A stretch of 57,927 nt of DNA from JAAYYM01 sp964483155 (GTDB taxonomy: Bacteria > Bacillota > Clostridia > Lachnospirales > Lachnospiraceae), in assembly GCA_964483155.1 (NCBI GenBank), contig CAZAAC010000012.1:1-57927 (forward strand). The letters run 5' to 3'. The notes under the pieces were generated by a model, which had not been told where the DNA came from, ran no database searches, and worked only from the letters and a program-made list of their open reading frames with translations. Shown piece by piece: positions 43,574 through 53,213 of the stretch. Numbering within the stretch: the stretch's first letter is position 1; the number at the start of each line of letters is the position of its first letter. A program made the position numbers and the translations under genes.

Positions 43574-44589
43574 TGTTTATTATTAATCAAGGCGTTAGCG
43601 ATATGCAGGTGCAGTCATTCCGGGATGAGTTCGAAGAAATGGGATATAAGACCATATTCTGTCCAGGAACCGATATGATTGCAATCGGACTAATTGGAAA
43701 TACAAATGCGCTTGATGTTTGTCATATTGTTGAAACACATGAAATAATCAGAAGTGGCACAAGAGTCTCAGAACCATATAAATTAGTGAATAGGCTGTTT
43801 CATCCAAATAATGAAAGTGTTATAGTGAATAAAGTGGTTTTTGGAGAAGGGCACTTTCAGGTTATTTCAGGTCCCTGTTCTGTAGAAAGCGAAGAGCAGA
43901 TTATTGAAGTAGCACGTTCCATTAAAAAGAGCGGCGCAACGGTGTTAAGGGGTGGCGCATATAAGCCAAGATCTTCCCCGTATTCGTTTCAAGGACTTCA
44001 TGAAGAAGGCTTAAAATTGCTTTCACTTGCAAAAAAAGAAACGGGACTTCCACTTATTACAGAAATGACAAATATCAATCAATTAAAGTATTTTGATGAT
44101 GTGGATATTATACAAATTGGTGCAAGAAACATGCAGAATTTTGATTTACTTAAGGAAGTCGGTCATTGCAGAAAGCCGATTCTATTGAAAAGAGGATTAT
44201 ATAATACAATTGATGAATTTTTGATGAGCGCAGAATATATAATGGCAGGAGGAAATGAAAATATTATATTTTGCGAGAGAGGGATTCGTACTATAGAAAC
44301 TTTAACTAGAAACACATTAGATATTTCAGCAATTCCGCTTTTAAAAAAGAAATCATTTTTACCCGTTATTATTGATCCTAGTCATGCATCTGGAATAAGG
44401 TCTCTAGTTGCCCCATTGTCAAGAGCTGCCATTGCGGTAGGTGCAGATGGATTAATGATAGAAACACACAATAATCCTTCTAAGGCACTTTGTGACGGCG
44501 CACAGTCGTTGGATTTGGTTCAGTTCGATGAATTGATGAAGGATATAAAAAGGCGTATAGAATTTGAAGGAAAAAAAATTAGCAATTAA
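43570..44589 (+). CDS. aroF: 3-deoxy-7-phosphoheptulonate (DAHP) synthase, type I beta with N-terminal regulatory domain
   Basis: A protein of 339 residues. Residues 1-75 form a ferredoxin-like regulatory domain, as in the Thermotoga enzyme. The catalytic barrel from about residue 92 on has ISGPCSVES, LRGGAYKPRSSPYSFQGL and IIDPSHASGIRSLV. It condenses PEP and erythrose 4-phosphate, the first step of the aromatic pathway. Its place between trpF and trpB, coupled by an ATGA overlap, puts this step under tryptophan T-box control. The gene symbol is by function; other DAHP synthase genes may exist elsewhere. An ATG at 43573 is an alternative start. Confidence 0.95.
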   Translation: MMFIINQGVSDMQVQSFRDEFEEMGYKTIFCPGTDMIAIGLIGNTNALDVCHIVETHEIIRSGTRVSEPYKLVNRLFHPNNESVIVNKVVFGEGHFQVISGPCSVESEEQIIEVARSIKKSGATVLRGGAYKPRSSPYSFQGLHEEGLKLLSLAKKETGLPLITEMTNINQLKYFDDVDIIQIGARNMQNFDLLKEVGHCRKPILLKRGLYNTIDEFLMSAEYIMAGGNENIIFCERGIRTIETLTRNTLDISAIPLLKKKSFLPVIIDPSHASGIRSLVAPLSRAAIAVGADGLMIETHNNPSKALCDGAQSLDLVQFDELMKDIKRRIEFEGKKISN

Positions 44590-44605
44590 GCAGAGGAGAA
44601 TAAAT

Positions 44606-45790
44606 ATGTCAAAAGGAAGATTTGGTGTTCACGGAGGACAATACATACCCGAGACTCTCATGAATGCAGTAATTGAAGTTGAGAAAGCATATAAAAAATA
44701 TAGAGATGATCCAGAATTCATAAAAGAATTTACACAATTACTAAATGAATATGTAGGTCGTCCAAGCCGCTTATACTATGCAGAGAGAATGTCAAAAGAA
44801 CTGGGTGGTGCAAAAATATACTTAAAGAGAGAGGATTTAAACCATACAGGATCACATAAAATCAATAATGTGATTGGTCAGATGCTATTAGCAAAAAGAA
44901 TGGGAAAGACAAGGGTGATAGCAGAGACCGGTGCTGGACAGCATGGGGTAGCAACAGCAACCGTTGCTGCTATGATGGGAATGGAATGTGAAATATTTAT
45001 GGGTCGCGTGGATTGCGAAAGGCAGGCCTTAAATGTATACAGGATGAAATTGCTAGGCGCAAAAGTAAATTCTGTAGATGCAGGAACAGCAACACTTAAA
45101 GATGCCGTATCAGAAACCTTTCGAAACTGGACATCCAGAATGGATGACACCCATTATGTACTGGGTTCTGTTATGGGACCATATCCTTTTCCAGAAATGA
45201 TAAGGGACTTTCAATCTGTTATCAGCAGAGAAATAAAAGAACAGTTATTAGAAAAAGAGGGAAAACTTCCAGATGTTGTAATGGCATGTGTAGGAGGAGG
45301 TTCCAATGCAATGGGTGCTTTTTATCATTTTATTTCCGAGGAAAAAGTGCAATTAATTGGTTGCGAGGCCGCAGGAAGAGGAATTAATACTTTTGATACA
45401 GCGGCAACAATTAGTACGGGCAGACTTGGTATTTTTCATGGTATGAAATCATATTTTTGCCAAGATAAATTTGGGCAAATAGCACCAGTATATTCTATTT
45501 CTGCAGGACTGGATTATCCTGGAATAGGGCCAGAACATGCCTATCTTCATGACACCGGAAGGGCAAAATATGTACCAGTTACGGATGAAGAAGCCGTGGA
45601 GGCCTTTGAATATTTATCGAGAGTGGAAGGAATCATTCCTGCCATCGAAAGTGCGCATGCTGTAGCACATGCGATTGCATTAGCGCCAGGTATGAAAAAG
45701 GAACAAATAATTGTAGTCAACATTTCCGGAAGAGGAGATAAGGATTGTGCGGCGATTGCAAGATATAGAGGAGAAGAAATATATGAATAA
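44606..45790 (+). CDS. trpB: tryptophan synthase beta chain
   Basis: A protein of 394 residues from the ATG at 44606, which has GAGGAGA upstream; the frame is open 14 codons further inside aroF but this is the family start (SKGRFGVHGGQYIPE). The PLP lysine is in HTGSHKINN, with ETGAGQHGVATATVAA and the phosphate loop GGGSNA. It joins indole and serine. It is TrpB1-like, the form that partners TrpA. Its end overlaps trpA by 8 bp. Confidence 0.97.
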   Translation: MSKGRFGVHGGQYIPETLMNAVIEVEKAYKKYRDDPEFIKEFTQLLNEYVGRPSRLYYAERMSKELGGAKIYLKREDLNHTGSHKINNVIGQMLLAKRMGKTRVIAETGAGQHGVATATVAAMMGMECEIFMGRVDCERQALNVYRMKLLGAKVNSVDAGTATLKDAVSETFRNWTSRMDDTHYVLGSVMGPYPFPEMIRDFQSVISREIKEQLLEKEGKLPDVVMACVGGGSNAMGAFYHFISEEKVQLIGCEAAGRGINTFDTAATISTGRLGIFHGMKSYFCQDKFGQIAPVYSISAGLDYPGIGPEHAYLHDTGRAKYVPVTDEEAVEAFEYLSRVEGIIPAIESAHAVAHAIALAPGMKKEQIIVVNISGRGDKDCAAIARYRGEEIYE

Positions 45791-46565
45791 TATAGAAAAA
45801 GCATTTGATAATAAAAAGATATTGATACCATTTATAACCTGTGGCGATCCATCACTTGAGATTACGGAACAGATTATATATGCTGCAGAAAGAGCTGGAG
45901 CTGGATTAATAGAACTGGGAATTCCTTTTTCAGATCCTACAGCAGAAGGACCAGTAATTCAGGCGGCAAGCATAAGAGCTTTAGAAAATGGGGTGACAAC
46001 AGACAAAATTTTTGATATGGTAAGAAAGTGTACAAAAACAGTTAAGGTTCCATTATTATTTATGACATATGCAAATGTTGTATATTCATATGGTGCTGAG
46101 AAATTTATTGGTACATGTAAAGAAATTGGTATTGAAGGACTGATTCTTCCAGATCTTCCGTTTGAAGAAAAGGCAGAGTTTCAAGAAATCTGTAAAAAAT
46201 ATGAGGTCGATTTGATTTCAATCATTGCACCGACTTCTCAAGATAGGATAGAAATGATTGCAAAGGAAGCAACAGGGTTTGTTTATTGCATATCTTCTTT
46301 AGGTGTGACAGGCGTCAGAAGCAAAATAACGACAGATGTTGCGGCAATGGTAAAAGTGGTAAAAAAAGCAAAAGAGATTCCTTGTGCGATAGGATTCGGA
46401 ATTTCGACGCCTGAACAGGCAAAAAAAATGGCTGCTGTTTCAGATGGAGTTATTGTTGGTTCTGCAATTGTAAGAATATGTGCAGAATATGGGAAAGACT
46501 GTGTTCCATATATAGAGAAATATATGATTGATATGAAGAGAGCGATATCTGAATTAAAAGTATAG
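45783..46565 (+). CDS. trpA: tryptophan synthase alpha chain
   Basis: A protein of 260 residues, TIM barrel, from the ATG at 45783 with AGAGGAG upstream. It cleaves indole-3-glycerol phosphate to indole for TrpB. The catalytic Glu is Glu44 in IELGIPFSD. The position of the second catalytic acid (Asp60 of the Salmonella enzyme, in ADGP) is Glu55 here (DPTAEGPVIQ). GVTGVRS and IGFGIS phosphate loops are intact. It is the last trp gene; only 26 bp separate it from the next gene and no terminator is visible. Confidence 0.96.
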   Translation: MNNIEKAFDNKKILIPFITCGDPSLEITEQIIYAAERAGAGLIELGIPFSDPTAEGPVIQAASIRALENGVTTDKIFDMVRKCTKTVKVPLLFMTYANVVYSYGAEKFIGTCKEIGIEGLILPDLPFEEKAEFQEICKKYEVDLISIIAPTSQDRIEMIAKEATGFVYCISSLGVTGVRSKITTDVAAMVKVVKKAKEIPCAIGFGISTPEQAKKMAAVSDGVIVGSAIVRICAEYGKDCVPYIEKYMIDMKRAISELKV

Positions 46566-46591
46566 TTTATATTTTAACAGACGGAGGATTC

Positions 46592-47638
46592 ATGACAGTA
46601 AAAATTTTCACCATGACACATAAAGCATTTGAAGCACCAAAAGATAATATGTACATTCCGCTTCATGTTGGGCGTGCAACAGCACAAGAGCTGGGATATC
46701 TTAGTGATGCAACTGGAGATAATATTTCAACACAAAACTGTTATTACAGCGAATTGACGGGAATATACTGGGTCTGGAAAAACTATCATGATGCTGATAA
46801 TGTAGGTATTTGCCATTATAGACGTTATCTGCTGAATGAAAATGAGCAGATTCTCAATGAAGCAGAATGTACGACATTATTAAAAGAATATGATTTGATC
46901 ACAACCAAAAAATTATTACTAAATGTATCATATTATGAAGGTTATGCTGCAAACCATCATATAAAAGATTTAGAGGCAACGGGAAAAATAATAAAAGAAA
47001 AATATGCAGAATACTATGAGACATATGATAGAATAGTCCATAGTAAGTATACTTATTTTGGGAATATTATGATTACTTCAAAAACTTTATTTGATGAATA
47101 CGCATCATGGCTGTTTGGCATTTTCTTTGATGTGCAGAAAGAAATAGACATTGATTCTTATGATGATTATCATAAAAGAGTATTTGGCTTTATTTCAGAG
47201 ATTTTACTACTAGTCTGGGTAACAGTAAAGAAACTAAAAGTCTATGAGTGTAAGGTCGGGATGTTTGGTGAGAAAAAAGAAACAGTTGAAATGAAGAATG
47301 AACTTGCTGATTTTTTTGCAAAGAAGGATATTGAAGGCGCAAAGAATTATTTTACAAAATATTTAGAAAAGAGACCAGATGTACTAATGGAGGCATCCGA
47401 TGTGAATGGGGAACTTAAACTCGCAATGCAGGTAATCGCAAGTGCCGATGCCGAGTATAAGGCACATAGGCGTAGCATATTGGATGAAAAGACAGATTTT
47501 AAGGAATTAGTGGACTGTTTTAAGAGACTAAATGAAGTTACGAAGTCTTATGCAAGCAATCCAGTTGCATATCATCATTTTATTAGGGATAATAAAATAT
47601 CAGATGAGGCAGCACAGATTTCAAAAATGATTCAGTAA
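46592..47638 (+). CDS. DUF4422 (glycosyltransferase-like) protein
   Basis: A protein of 348 residues. The N-terminal 230 residues match DUF4422: KIFTMTHKAFEAPKDNMYIP, then VGRATAQELGYLSDATGDNI, and YWVWKNYHDADNVGICHYRR. Members occur in capsule and cell-wall polysaccharide loci and are thought to be sugar transferases. The C-terminal ~115 residues are an extra helical tail with no match I know. The ribosome site is GGAGG. It lies just after trpA and may be read with the trp operon, although a functional link is not evident. Confidence 0.8.
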   Translation: MTVKIFTMTHKAFEAPKDNMYIPLHVGRATAQELGYLSDATGDNISTQNCYYSELTGIYWVWKNYHDADNVGICHYRRYLLNENEQILNEAECTTLLKEYDLITTKKLLLNVSYYEGYAANHHIKDLEATGKIIKEKYAEYYETYDRIVHSKYTYFGNIMITSKTLFDEYASWLFGIFFDVQKEIDIDSYDDYHKRVFGFISEILLLVWVTVKKLKVYECKVGMFGEKKETVEMKNELADFFAKKDIEGAKNYFTKYLEKRPDVLMEASDVNGELKLAMQVIASADAEYKAHRRSILDEKTDFKELVDCFKRLNEVTKSYASNPVAYHHFIRDNKISDEAAQISKMIQ

Positions 47639-47696
47639 TTAGTATGAAAAATAATAATGTAAAATATTCAAATAACATAATTGCAAGGAGAAGAGT

Positions 47697-48632
47697 ATGG
47701 AAAAGAATCAGAAAGTCAGCAATATCATTCAACACATGGAACAAGTCATAATTGGGAAGAGAGAGATATTGGAATTGTCTCTGATTACGCTTCTTGGCGG
47801 AGGACACTTACTCTTGGAAGATGTTCCAGGTGTAGGAAAAACAACTCTAGCTAAGACGCTGGCGGTAACTACAGGGTGTGACTTTAGCAGAATTCAGTTT
47901 ACGCCAGACACATTACCTTCGGATGTACTAGGTGTTACGATTTATAATATGCAAACGAGTACCTTTGAATATGTAAAGGGTGCAGTTTTTGGTAATATTA
48001 TACTGGCAGATGAGATAAACCGCACATCACCAAAGACGCAGGCAAGCCTTCTGGAGGTTATGGAGGAAAAGCAGGTTACCGTCGATGGAGTGACACATCT
48101 TATGCAAAGGCCATTTATGGTAATTGCGACGCAAAATCCGATTGACTATTTAGGGACCTACCATTTACCAGAGGCACAACTTGACCGCTTCTTTATGAAA
48201 TTGTCAGTTGGATATCCATCATTTGAAGAAGAAAAAAAAATGACAGGATGTTATCTTCAGAATGATAAATGGAAAGAAATAACTGCAATCACGGATGCAT
48301 CAGAAATATGTCAAATGCAAAAAGAAGTCATGCAGATATTTGTTCATGAAGACGTGATTGATTATCTCATTAAGATTGTTGAAGGAACGAGAGCAAACGA
48401 TTATGTATCTCTCGGTGCTAGTCCAAGAGCAACACTTGCTGTCATAAGAGGGGCACAGGCCGCAGCTTATTGCGAGGGTCGTGACTATGTGATTCCAGAT
48501 GACATTATTAGATTATTAAAGCCAATGCTTTTACACAGGATGCTTTTATCACCAGAAGCAAATTTGAATCAAATGACGGTAGAGAAAGTTCTCGATATGG
48601 AGAAGGTTAAGGTAAGGGTTCCCATTCTTTAG
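47697..48632 (+). CDS. MoxR-family AAA+ ATPase
   Basis: A protein of 311 residues. Walker A is in LEDVPGVGKTTLAKTLA, Walker B and sensor in ILADEINRTSPKTQASLLEV, followed by MEEKQVTVDG and ATQNPIDYLGTYHLPEAQLD with the arginine finger. It is a chaperone-like ATPase acting with VWA/DUF58 proteins. The next gene encodes DUF58, then a transglutaminase-like membrane protein, a widespread three-gene set. The ribosome site is AAGGAGA. Confidence 0.95.
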   Translation: MEKNQKVSNIIQHMEQVIIGKREILELSLITLLGGGHLLLEDVPGVGKTTLAKTLAVTTGCDFSRIQFTPDTLPSDVLGVTIYNMQTSTFEYVKGAVFGNIILADEINRTSPKTQASLLEVMEEKQVTVDGVTHLMQRPFMVIATQNPIDYLGTYHLPEAQLDRFFMKLSVGYPSFEEEKKMTGCYLQNDKWKEITAITDASEICQMQKEVMQIFVHEDVIDYLIKIVEGTRANDYVSLGASPRATLAVIRGAQAAAYCEGRDYVIPDDIIRLLKPMLLHRMLLSPEANLNQMTVEKVLDMEKVKVRVPIL

Positions 48633-48665
48633 TTTAAAGTAGAGGGGTCCTGATGGGAAGGAATT

Positions 48666-49880
48666 GTGAAGAGAAATAGACTTATTATGATTTTATTGAT
48701 AGTAGGGATGGGAATCTATGCAAGTCGTTATGGCGGGCGTATTTCTTATACCCTTTTATATTTTGTCATACTACTTCCTATCCTATCATTTCTCTATACA
48801 GTGTATGTATACATACGGTTTAAATACTATCAGAAAACAGGAAACAGCAAGATCGTTAAGGAAGAGCCGACAGCCTATTTTTTTAGAATTGGAAATGAAG
48901 ATTTTCTAACATACTCCAATATTAAGGTTAATTTTTTTAGTGATAATTCCAAAATAATAAACGCAGAAAAAAAGGAACAATATTTTTTATTGCCGGGACA
49001 AAAGGAAACGATTGAAGCCGAACTTTGTTGTAAATATAGAGGGGAATATCATGTTGGCGCCAAGTCTTTTGAAATCACCGATTTTTTAAACCTTTACAGG
49101 ATTACATTTCCGGTATTCTCAAAAATGCAAGTATCTGTTCTTCCCCGGGTAATGAAATGGAAGTATAGTGACTTTGTATTTGAAGACGAGGATGAGAAGG
49201 AACAGGATTCCTATAGGAACAAAGAAGAGGAGGCGGATGTTTTAGTAAGAGAATACCAGCATGGAGATACTCTAAAAAGAATCCAGTGGAAGACATCGGC
49301 TAAGCGCGGCAAGCTGTATACGCGCGAATATCGAAATATTACAAAACAAAGTATATGTGTGGTACTTGATTTAAGCGATATTTTTTTGCAGGAGGGAGAA
49401 GTACCAAGTAAAGAAACAAAGCATTTAGGAAGAAAACTTATGATAGAAGATGCCTTAATTGAAAATGCATTATCCATCATAAATGACTGTGTGATAAAAA
49501 GTGTTCCTTGTGAAGTATGGTATCAACAGAAAAAGATGAAGATGAGACATATTCAAAATCTTGATCATTTTGAAGCTTTTTATGAGGTATGTGCTACATT
49601 ACAATTTGGAGAAGCGGAACTGTTGGAACATGCAGTGATTTTCAACAAGATGGGGTATATTCATAACAAGCATATTATGTTCATAACACATTATTTACGT
49701 AAAGAATTTTGCATCTTTTGTAAAGAATTAAAGAATGCAGACAACCGAATCAGTATTATTCTTGTCACGGATTGTGTGGATGAAAAGCAGAGAGAGCTTA
49801 TCAGATACATGAATGAAGAAAACATGAAAATACTCCTTATTGAAAAAATAAGAGAAAGGAGTATTTTGGATGATGAATAA
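48666..49880 (+). CDS. DUF58 domain membrane protein
   Basis: A protein of 404 residues from a GTG start with GGAAGG upstream. Two hydrophobic segments lie at about residues 5-19 and 24-44. The DUF58 core includes VREYQHGDTLKRIQWKTSAK followed by RGKLYTREY, and a VWA-like fold with VVLDLSDIFL. It is the usual partner of MoxR ATPases. It overlaps the next gene by 11 bp. Confidence 0.9.
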   Translation: MKRNRLIMILLIVGMGIYASRYGGRISYTLLYFVILLPILSFLYTVYVYIRFKYYQKTGNSKIVKEEPTAYFFRIGNEDFLTYSNIKVNFFSDNSKIINAEKKEQYFLLPGQKETIEAELCCKYRGEYHVGAKSFEITDFLNLYRITFPVFSKMQVSVLPRVMKWKYSDFVFEDEDEKEQDSYRNKEEEADVLVREYQHGDTLKRIQWKTSAKRGKLYTREYRNITKQSICVVLDLSDIFLQEGEVPSKETKHLGRKLMIEDALIENALSIINDCVIKSVPCEVWYQQKKMKMRHIQNLDHFEAFYEVCATLQFGEAELLEHAVIFNKMGYIHNKHIMFITHYLRKEFCIFCKELKNADNRISIILVTDCVDEKQRELIRYMNEENMKILLIEKIRERSILDDE

Positions 49881-52197
49881 AGAAAATGGAAAAGATATTT
49901 ATATATTTGTCAGAAGAATTATTCCTGCATTTCTACTGACAGCTGCTATCCAAAGAATTTTTGAGAGTGAGATTGGTATTGGCACATTATTTTTGATTGC
50001 AATAGTATCAATGCTACTCATCACCATAATTGAAAAATCTGAGCATAAAATAAAACTATATAGTATTCTCGCAATCATCTGCATCATAGTGATTTTATGT
50101 GCTGCTTTTCAAATTCGTGGTTATGTAGCAGGAACCTTTGAAATATATGTGAGTATAACACTTGCATTTTGTGTGGCGGGGTTCCATGCAGAATATTACT
50201 TTCGGATAAAAGTAATCATCATGATTGTCATGGGAGTTGCAATCTTATATTTAGGAACAACAGGAAAAGAAAATAGATTTATTGTGATACTAGCGGTACT
50301 ATTCTATATTATGGATATGATTATTCAAATATGCCAGCGTCAGATGAAGGTATGTACAATAGAGTATTACGGGAGTATGTTTTTACTTCCAATAACGATT
50401 TTTTTAATTCTACTAGTATTACTATTACCATCTGGAAAGCAGCCTCTTGATTGGAGTGGTGTAAAAAGCTTTGTGCTGGAAGTGGTTGCGGATGTGTCGG
50501 AGCTTGGACAGAGGATATTTGCAGGGAAAAGCGGGCACGGTGACAAAACTGATTTTTCGGTCGCGATGACGGGATACAATGATGAGAATAGTAATCTTAT
50601 GGGGGGAATTTTAAAGAAATCTAATGAACCTATGATGCGTATACGAAAAGATACATCGATTATGGAACCAATTTATTTAACAGGCACAATCAGAAATCGT
50701 TATCTAAGTGATAGATGGATTACTGATTTAGGAGGTAAGGCAGATAATAACTCGAAATATCGATGGGATCTATATGAAAACTTGTATTATATGTATCAAG
50801 GAGGAATTATTCCGAATGAAAACGAAGCACTACTTAACGAAATAAAGTTTGAACTGATTTATCAAGACATCAATACAAAAAGCGCATTTCGTCCAGGGGG
50901 TTGTATTGATATGGGTAATGCAGTTCCACTCAATGAAATTTTACAGGTAGGTGACAATCTCAAATTTAGGGAGATTGCAAAATATAAGACAGAGTATTCA
51001 CTTAGCGCAATAGAAATAAATTTTAATAATGCAGCATTAGCAGCTTACCTAAAAGATAAAGAACCTTCGAAAGTCTCAGAGGAAGAAAAAAATTTGGCTT
51101 GGGAAGAGACAATGGGAGAGTTTAGGTCAGGGGCAAATATCTGGATGACGATTCAATCAGAGGATTTTGCAAGTAACATACGGCAGCGTAAAACAGAAAT
51201 ATATGATTACTATTTGCAGTTACCAGATGCGCTTCCAAAGCGTGTCTATGAACTGGCAGAGGAAATAACTATTGATGCAACAACTGATTATGAGAAAGCT
51301 GAAGCAATTAAAGATTATCTGAAATCATATCAATATACCACTTCTATGGAGGAAGCAGAAGAGGGGAGAGATATTGTTGATCAATTTTTATTTGAGCAAA
51401 AGGAAGGGTATTGTACTTATTTTGCAAGTAGTATGGTAGTGCTTTGCAGATGTCTCGGTATTCCTGCGAGATATGTAGAAGGGGTGCGTGCTGATTGTAA
51501 TGGAAAAGTAGGAAGCTGGTATGTAGTGAGGGCAGCAGCAGCACACGCATGGACAGAGGTTTATATAGAAGACTATGGATGGATGAAGATGGAAGCAACT
51601 CCAAGCTATGAAGATAGTGTAGCAACAGGGAGTGATATGTGGAAACAGTTTTCAAAAGCCAAAGAAAACAGATTAAATCAATATCAAACAGTGCAGATGA
51701 ATACACCACAGCAAAGAATAGAAGAAAAAGTAGAACTTACAAATCAGGAGGAGTCAGAAAAGAGATTTGAAAACTGGATTTATATTGTAGCTGGTATCGT
51801 AATTGTTTTCTTTGCCATATTAATGTTTATCTTGAATTTATTAATCTTGAAGTTTAAGAAAAACCGCGAATACGAAAAGGCAGATGATAAAAAAAAGGTC
51901 ATAATGTGTATGAAGGATATTATAGCATATGTACATTATTTGGGATACGATGTGGAAGATAATGAAAGTTTATTTGTTATATTTGAAAGAAACAGAAAGC
52001 GGAATGAAGAGGATGCAAATGCAGAGATAGTCTTTAACCGTGAAATATTTGAATGGTATATTAAGATTAGATTTTCAAAAGAAAAAGTAGATAAAGTAGG
52101 GTTTTCTAAGATAAAGGACTATAGAACTGTTTTACGAGAACTTTGTGTAAAACAAACCAATAAGGTCAGTTTACTGCTATATGAAAGAAAGATGTAG
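49870..52197 (+). CDS. transglutaminase-like membrane protein
   Basis: A protein of 775 residues. About six membrane helices fill residues 10-190. A large outside region follows, with a transglutaminase-like domain (about 445-590): the nucleophile Cys in EQKEGYCTYFASSMVVLCRC, His in AAHAWTEVYIEDYGW, then MEATPSYED where the third acid is Glu rather than the more usual Asp (DPTP). A last membrane helix near residue 645 and a cytoplasmic DUF4129-like tail complete it. It makes or breaks amide bonds on surface proteins, by family inference. Third gene of the MoxR set. Confidence 0.9.
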   Translation: MMNKENGKDIYIFVRRIIPAFLLTAAIQRIFESEIGIGTLFLIAIVSMLLITIIEKSEHKIKLYSILAIICIIVILCAAFQIRGYVAGTFEIYVSITLAFCVAGFHAEYYFRIKVIIMIVMGVAILYLGTTGKENRFIVILAVLFYIMDMIIQICQRQMKVCTIEYYGSMFLLPITIFLILLVLLLPSGKQPLDWSGVKSFVLEVVADVSELGQRIFAGKSGHGDKTDFSVAMTGYNDENSNLMGGILKKSNEPMMRIRKDTSIMEPIYLTGTIRNRYLSDRWITDLGGKADNNSKYRWDLYENLYYMYQGGIIPNENEALLNEIKFELIYQDINTKSAFRPGGCIDMGNAVPLNEILQVGDNLKFREIAKYKTEYSLSAIEINFNNAALAAYLKDKEPSKVSEEEKNLAWEETMGEFRSGANIWMTIQSEDFASNIRQRKTEIYDYYLQLPDALPKRVYELAEEITIDATTDYEKAEAIKDYLKSYQYTTSMEEAEEGRDIVDQFLFEQKEGYCTYFASSMVVLCRCLGIPARYVEGVRADCNGKVGSWYVVRAAAAHAWTEVYIEDYGWMKMEATPSYEDSVATGSDMWKQFSKAKENRLNQYQTVQMNTPQQRIEEKVELTNQEESEKRFENWIYIVAGIVIVFFAILMFILNLLILKFKKNREYEKADDKKKVIMCMKDIIAYVHYLGYDVEDNESLFVIFERNRKRNEEDANAEIVFNREIFEWYIKIRFSKEKVDKVGFSKIKDYRTVLRELCVKQTNKVSLLLYERKM

Positions 52198-52205
52198 GTG
52201 GAGAA

Positions 52206-52382
52206 ATGAATACAAATTGTGACAGCTGTAACAATTATATTTATGATGAGGAGTATGAGGAATATGTTTGTGATGTAGATATGGACGAAGACGAGATGGG
52301 TAGATTTCTTGTCTCTTCCTTTTTTCAATGTCCATATTATCAGTTCAATGATGAGTATAAAATTGTGAGAAAGCAAATGTAA
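52206..52382 (+). CDS. small Cys-rich acidic protein (DUF6472-like)
   Basis: A 58-residue protein beginning MNTNCDSCNNYIYDEEYEEY, with CDSC, a lone Cys near residue 22 and QCPYYQF. The four-Cys pattern and very acidic middle (DMDEDEMGRF) suggest a small metal-binding protein. I recognise the shape from Lachnospiraceae genomes, where it is annotated as DUF6472. The ribosome site is GGTGGAG and the gap to the previous gene is 8 bp, so it belongs to that operon. Confidence 0.7.
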   Translation: MNTNCDSCNNYIYDEEYEEYVCDVDMDEDEMGRFLVSSFFQCPYYQFNDEYKIVRKQM

Positions 52383-52496
52383 AAAAGCGCTGATGAACCT
52401 TAGGAGGATATTTTCTATTGACACATAATTACTGTACTAATATAATAATACAGGTGAAGAAACATAATAACGCATGACTTATATGGAGGCATCACT

Positions 52497-53213
52497 ATGA
52501 TTAAAATTGAAAATTTCTCAAAACAATATGGCGCAGGTAAAAAGGCAGTAGACAATTTATCATTGGTAATAGAAGAGGGTGACATATATGGCTTTATCGG
52601 ACATAATGGCGCAGGAAAAACGACTACTATTAAAGCAATTGCAGGCGTGCTGGATTTTGAAGAGGGAAAGATTCTGATTGATGGACATTCCATAAAAGAA
52701 GAACCAGTAGTTTGTAAACAAAGGATGGCGTATATCCCAGATAATCCAGATTTATATGAACACCTAACAGGGATTCAGTATCTGAATTTTGTTGGTGATA
52801 TTTTTGGGGTTGAGAAAAGAACAAGAGCAGAAAGAATCAGGCAGTACGGAGATCTATTTGATATTACAGATTCTTTTGGAGATTTAATTTCTTCTTATTC
52901 TCATGGAATGAAGCAAAAGCTAGCGCTCATTTCCGCGTTTATTCATAAGCCCAAAGTCCTATTACTTGATGAACCGTTTGTTGGTCTTGATCCTAAGGCT
53001 TCTTTGGACTTAAAGAAGCTGATGCGTGAAATGTGCGAGGAGGGTGGTTCCATTTTCTTTTCAACACATGTGTTGGAGGTGGCGGAGAGGTTATGCAATA
53101 AAATTGCAATCATTAAAGAGGGACGTTTGATGGCATCAGGTGATATGGAAACTGTAATTCAGAATCATTCTCTAGAAGAAGTGTTTATGGAGGTGATTGA
53201 GAATGGACAGTAA
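52497..53213 (+). CDS. ABC transporter ATP-binding protein (ABC-2 type)
   Basis: A protein of 238 residues. Walker A GHNGAGKTT, signature YSHGMKQKL (HG rather than SGG, a common variant in this group), Walker B VLLLDEPFVGLDP, and the H-loop in FFSTHVLE are visible. The next gene, a 549-residue membrane protein, overlaps it by 11 bp and is its permease. Substrate unknown; exporters of this form serve lipids, peptides or antibiotics. The ribosome site is GGAGG. Confidence 0.95.
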   Translation: MIKIENFSKQYGAGKKAVDNLSLVIEEGDIYGFIGHNGAGKTTTIKAIAGVLDFEEGKILIDGHSIKEEPVVCKQRMAYIPDNPDLYEHLTGIQYLNFVGDIFGVEKRTRAERIRQYGDLFDITDSFGDLISSYSHGMKQKLALISAFIHKPKVLLLDEPFVGLDPKASLDLKKLMREMCEEGGSIFFSTHVLEVAERLCNKIAIIKEGRLMASGDMETVIQNHSLEEVFMEVIENGQ

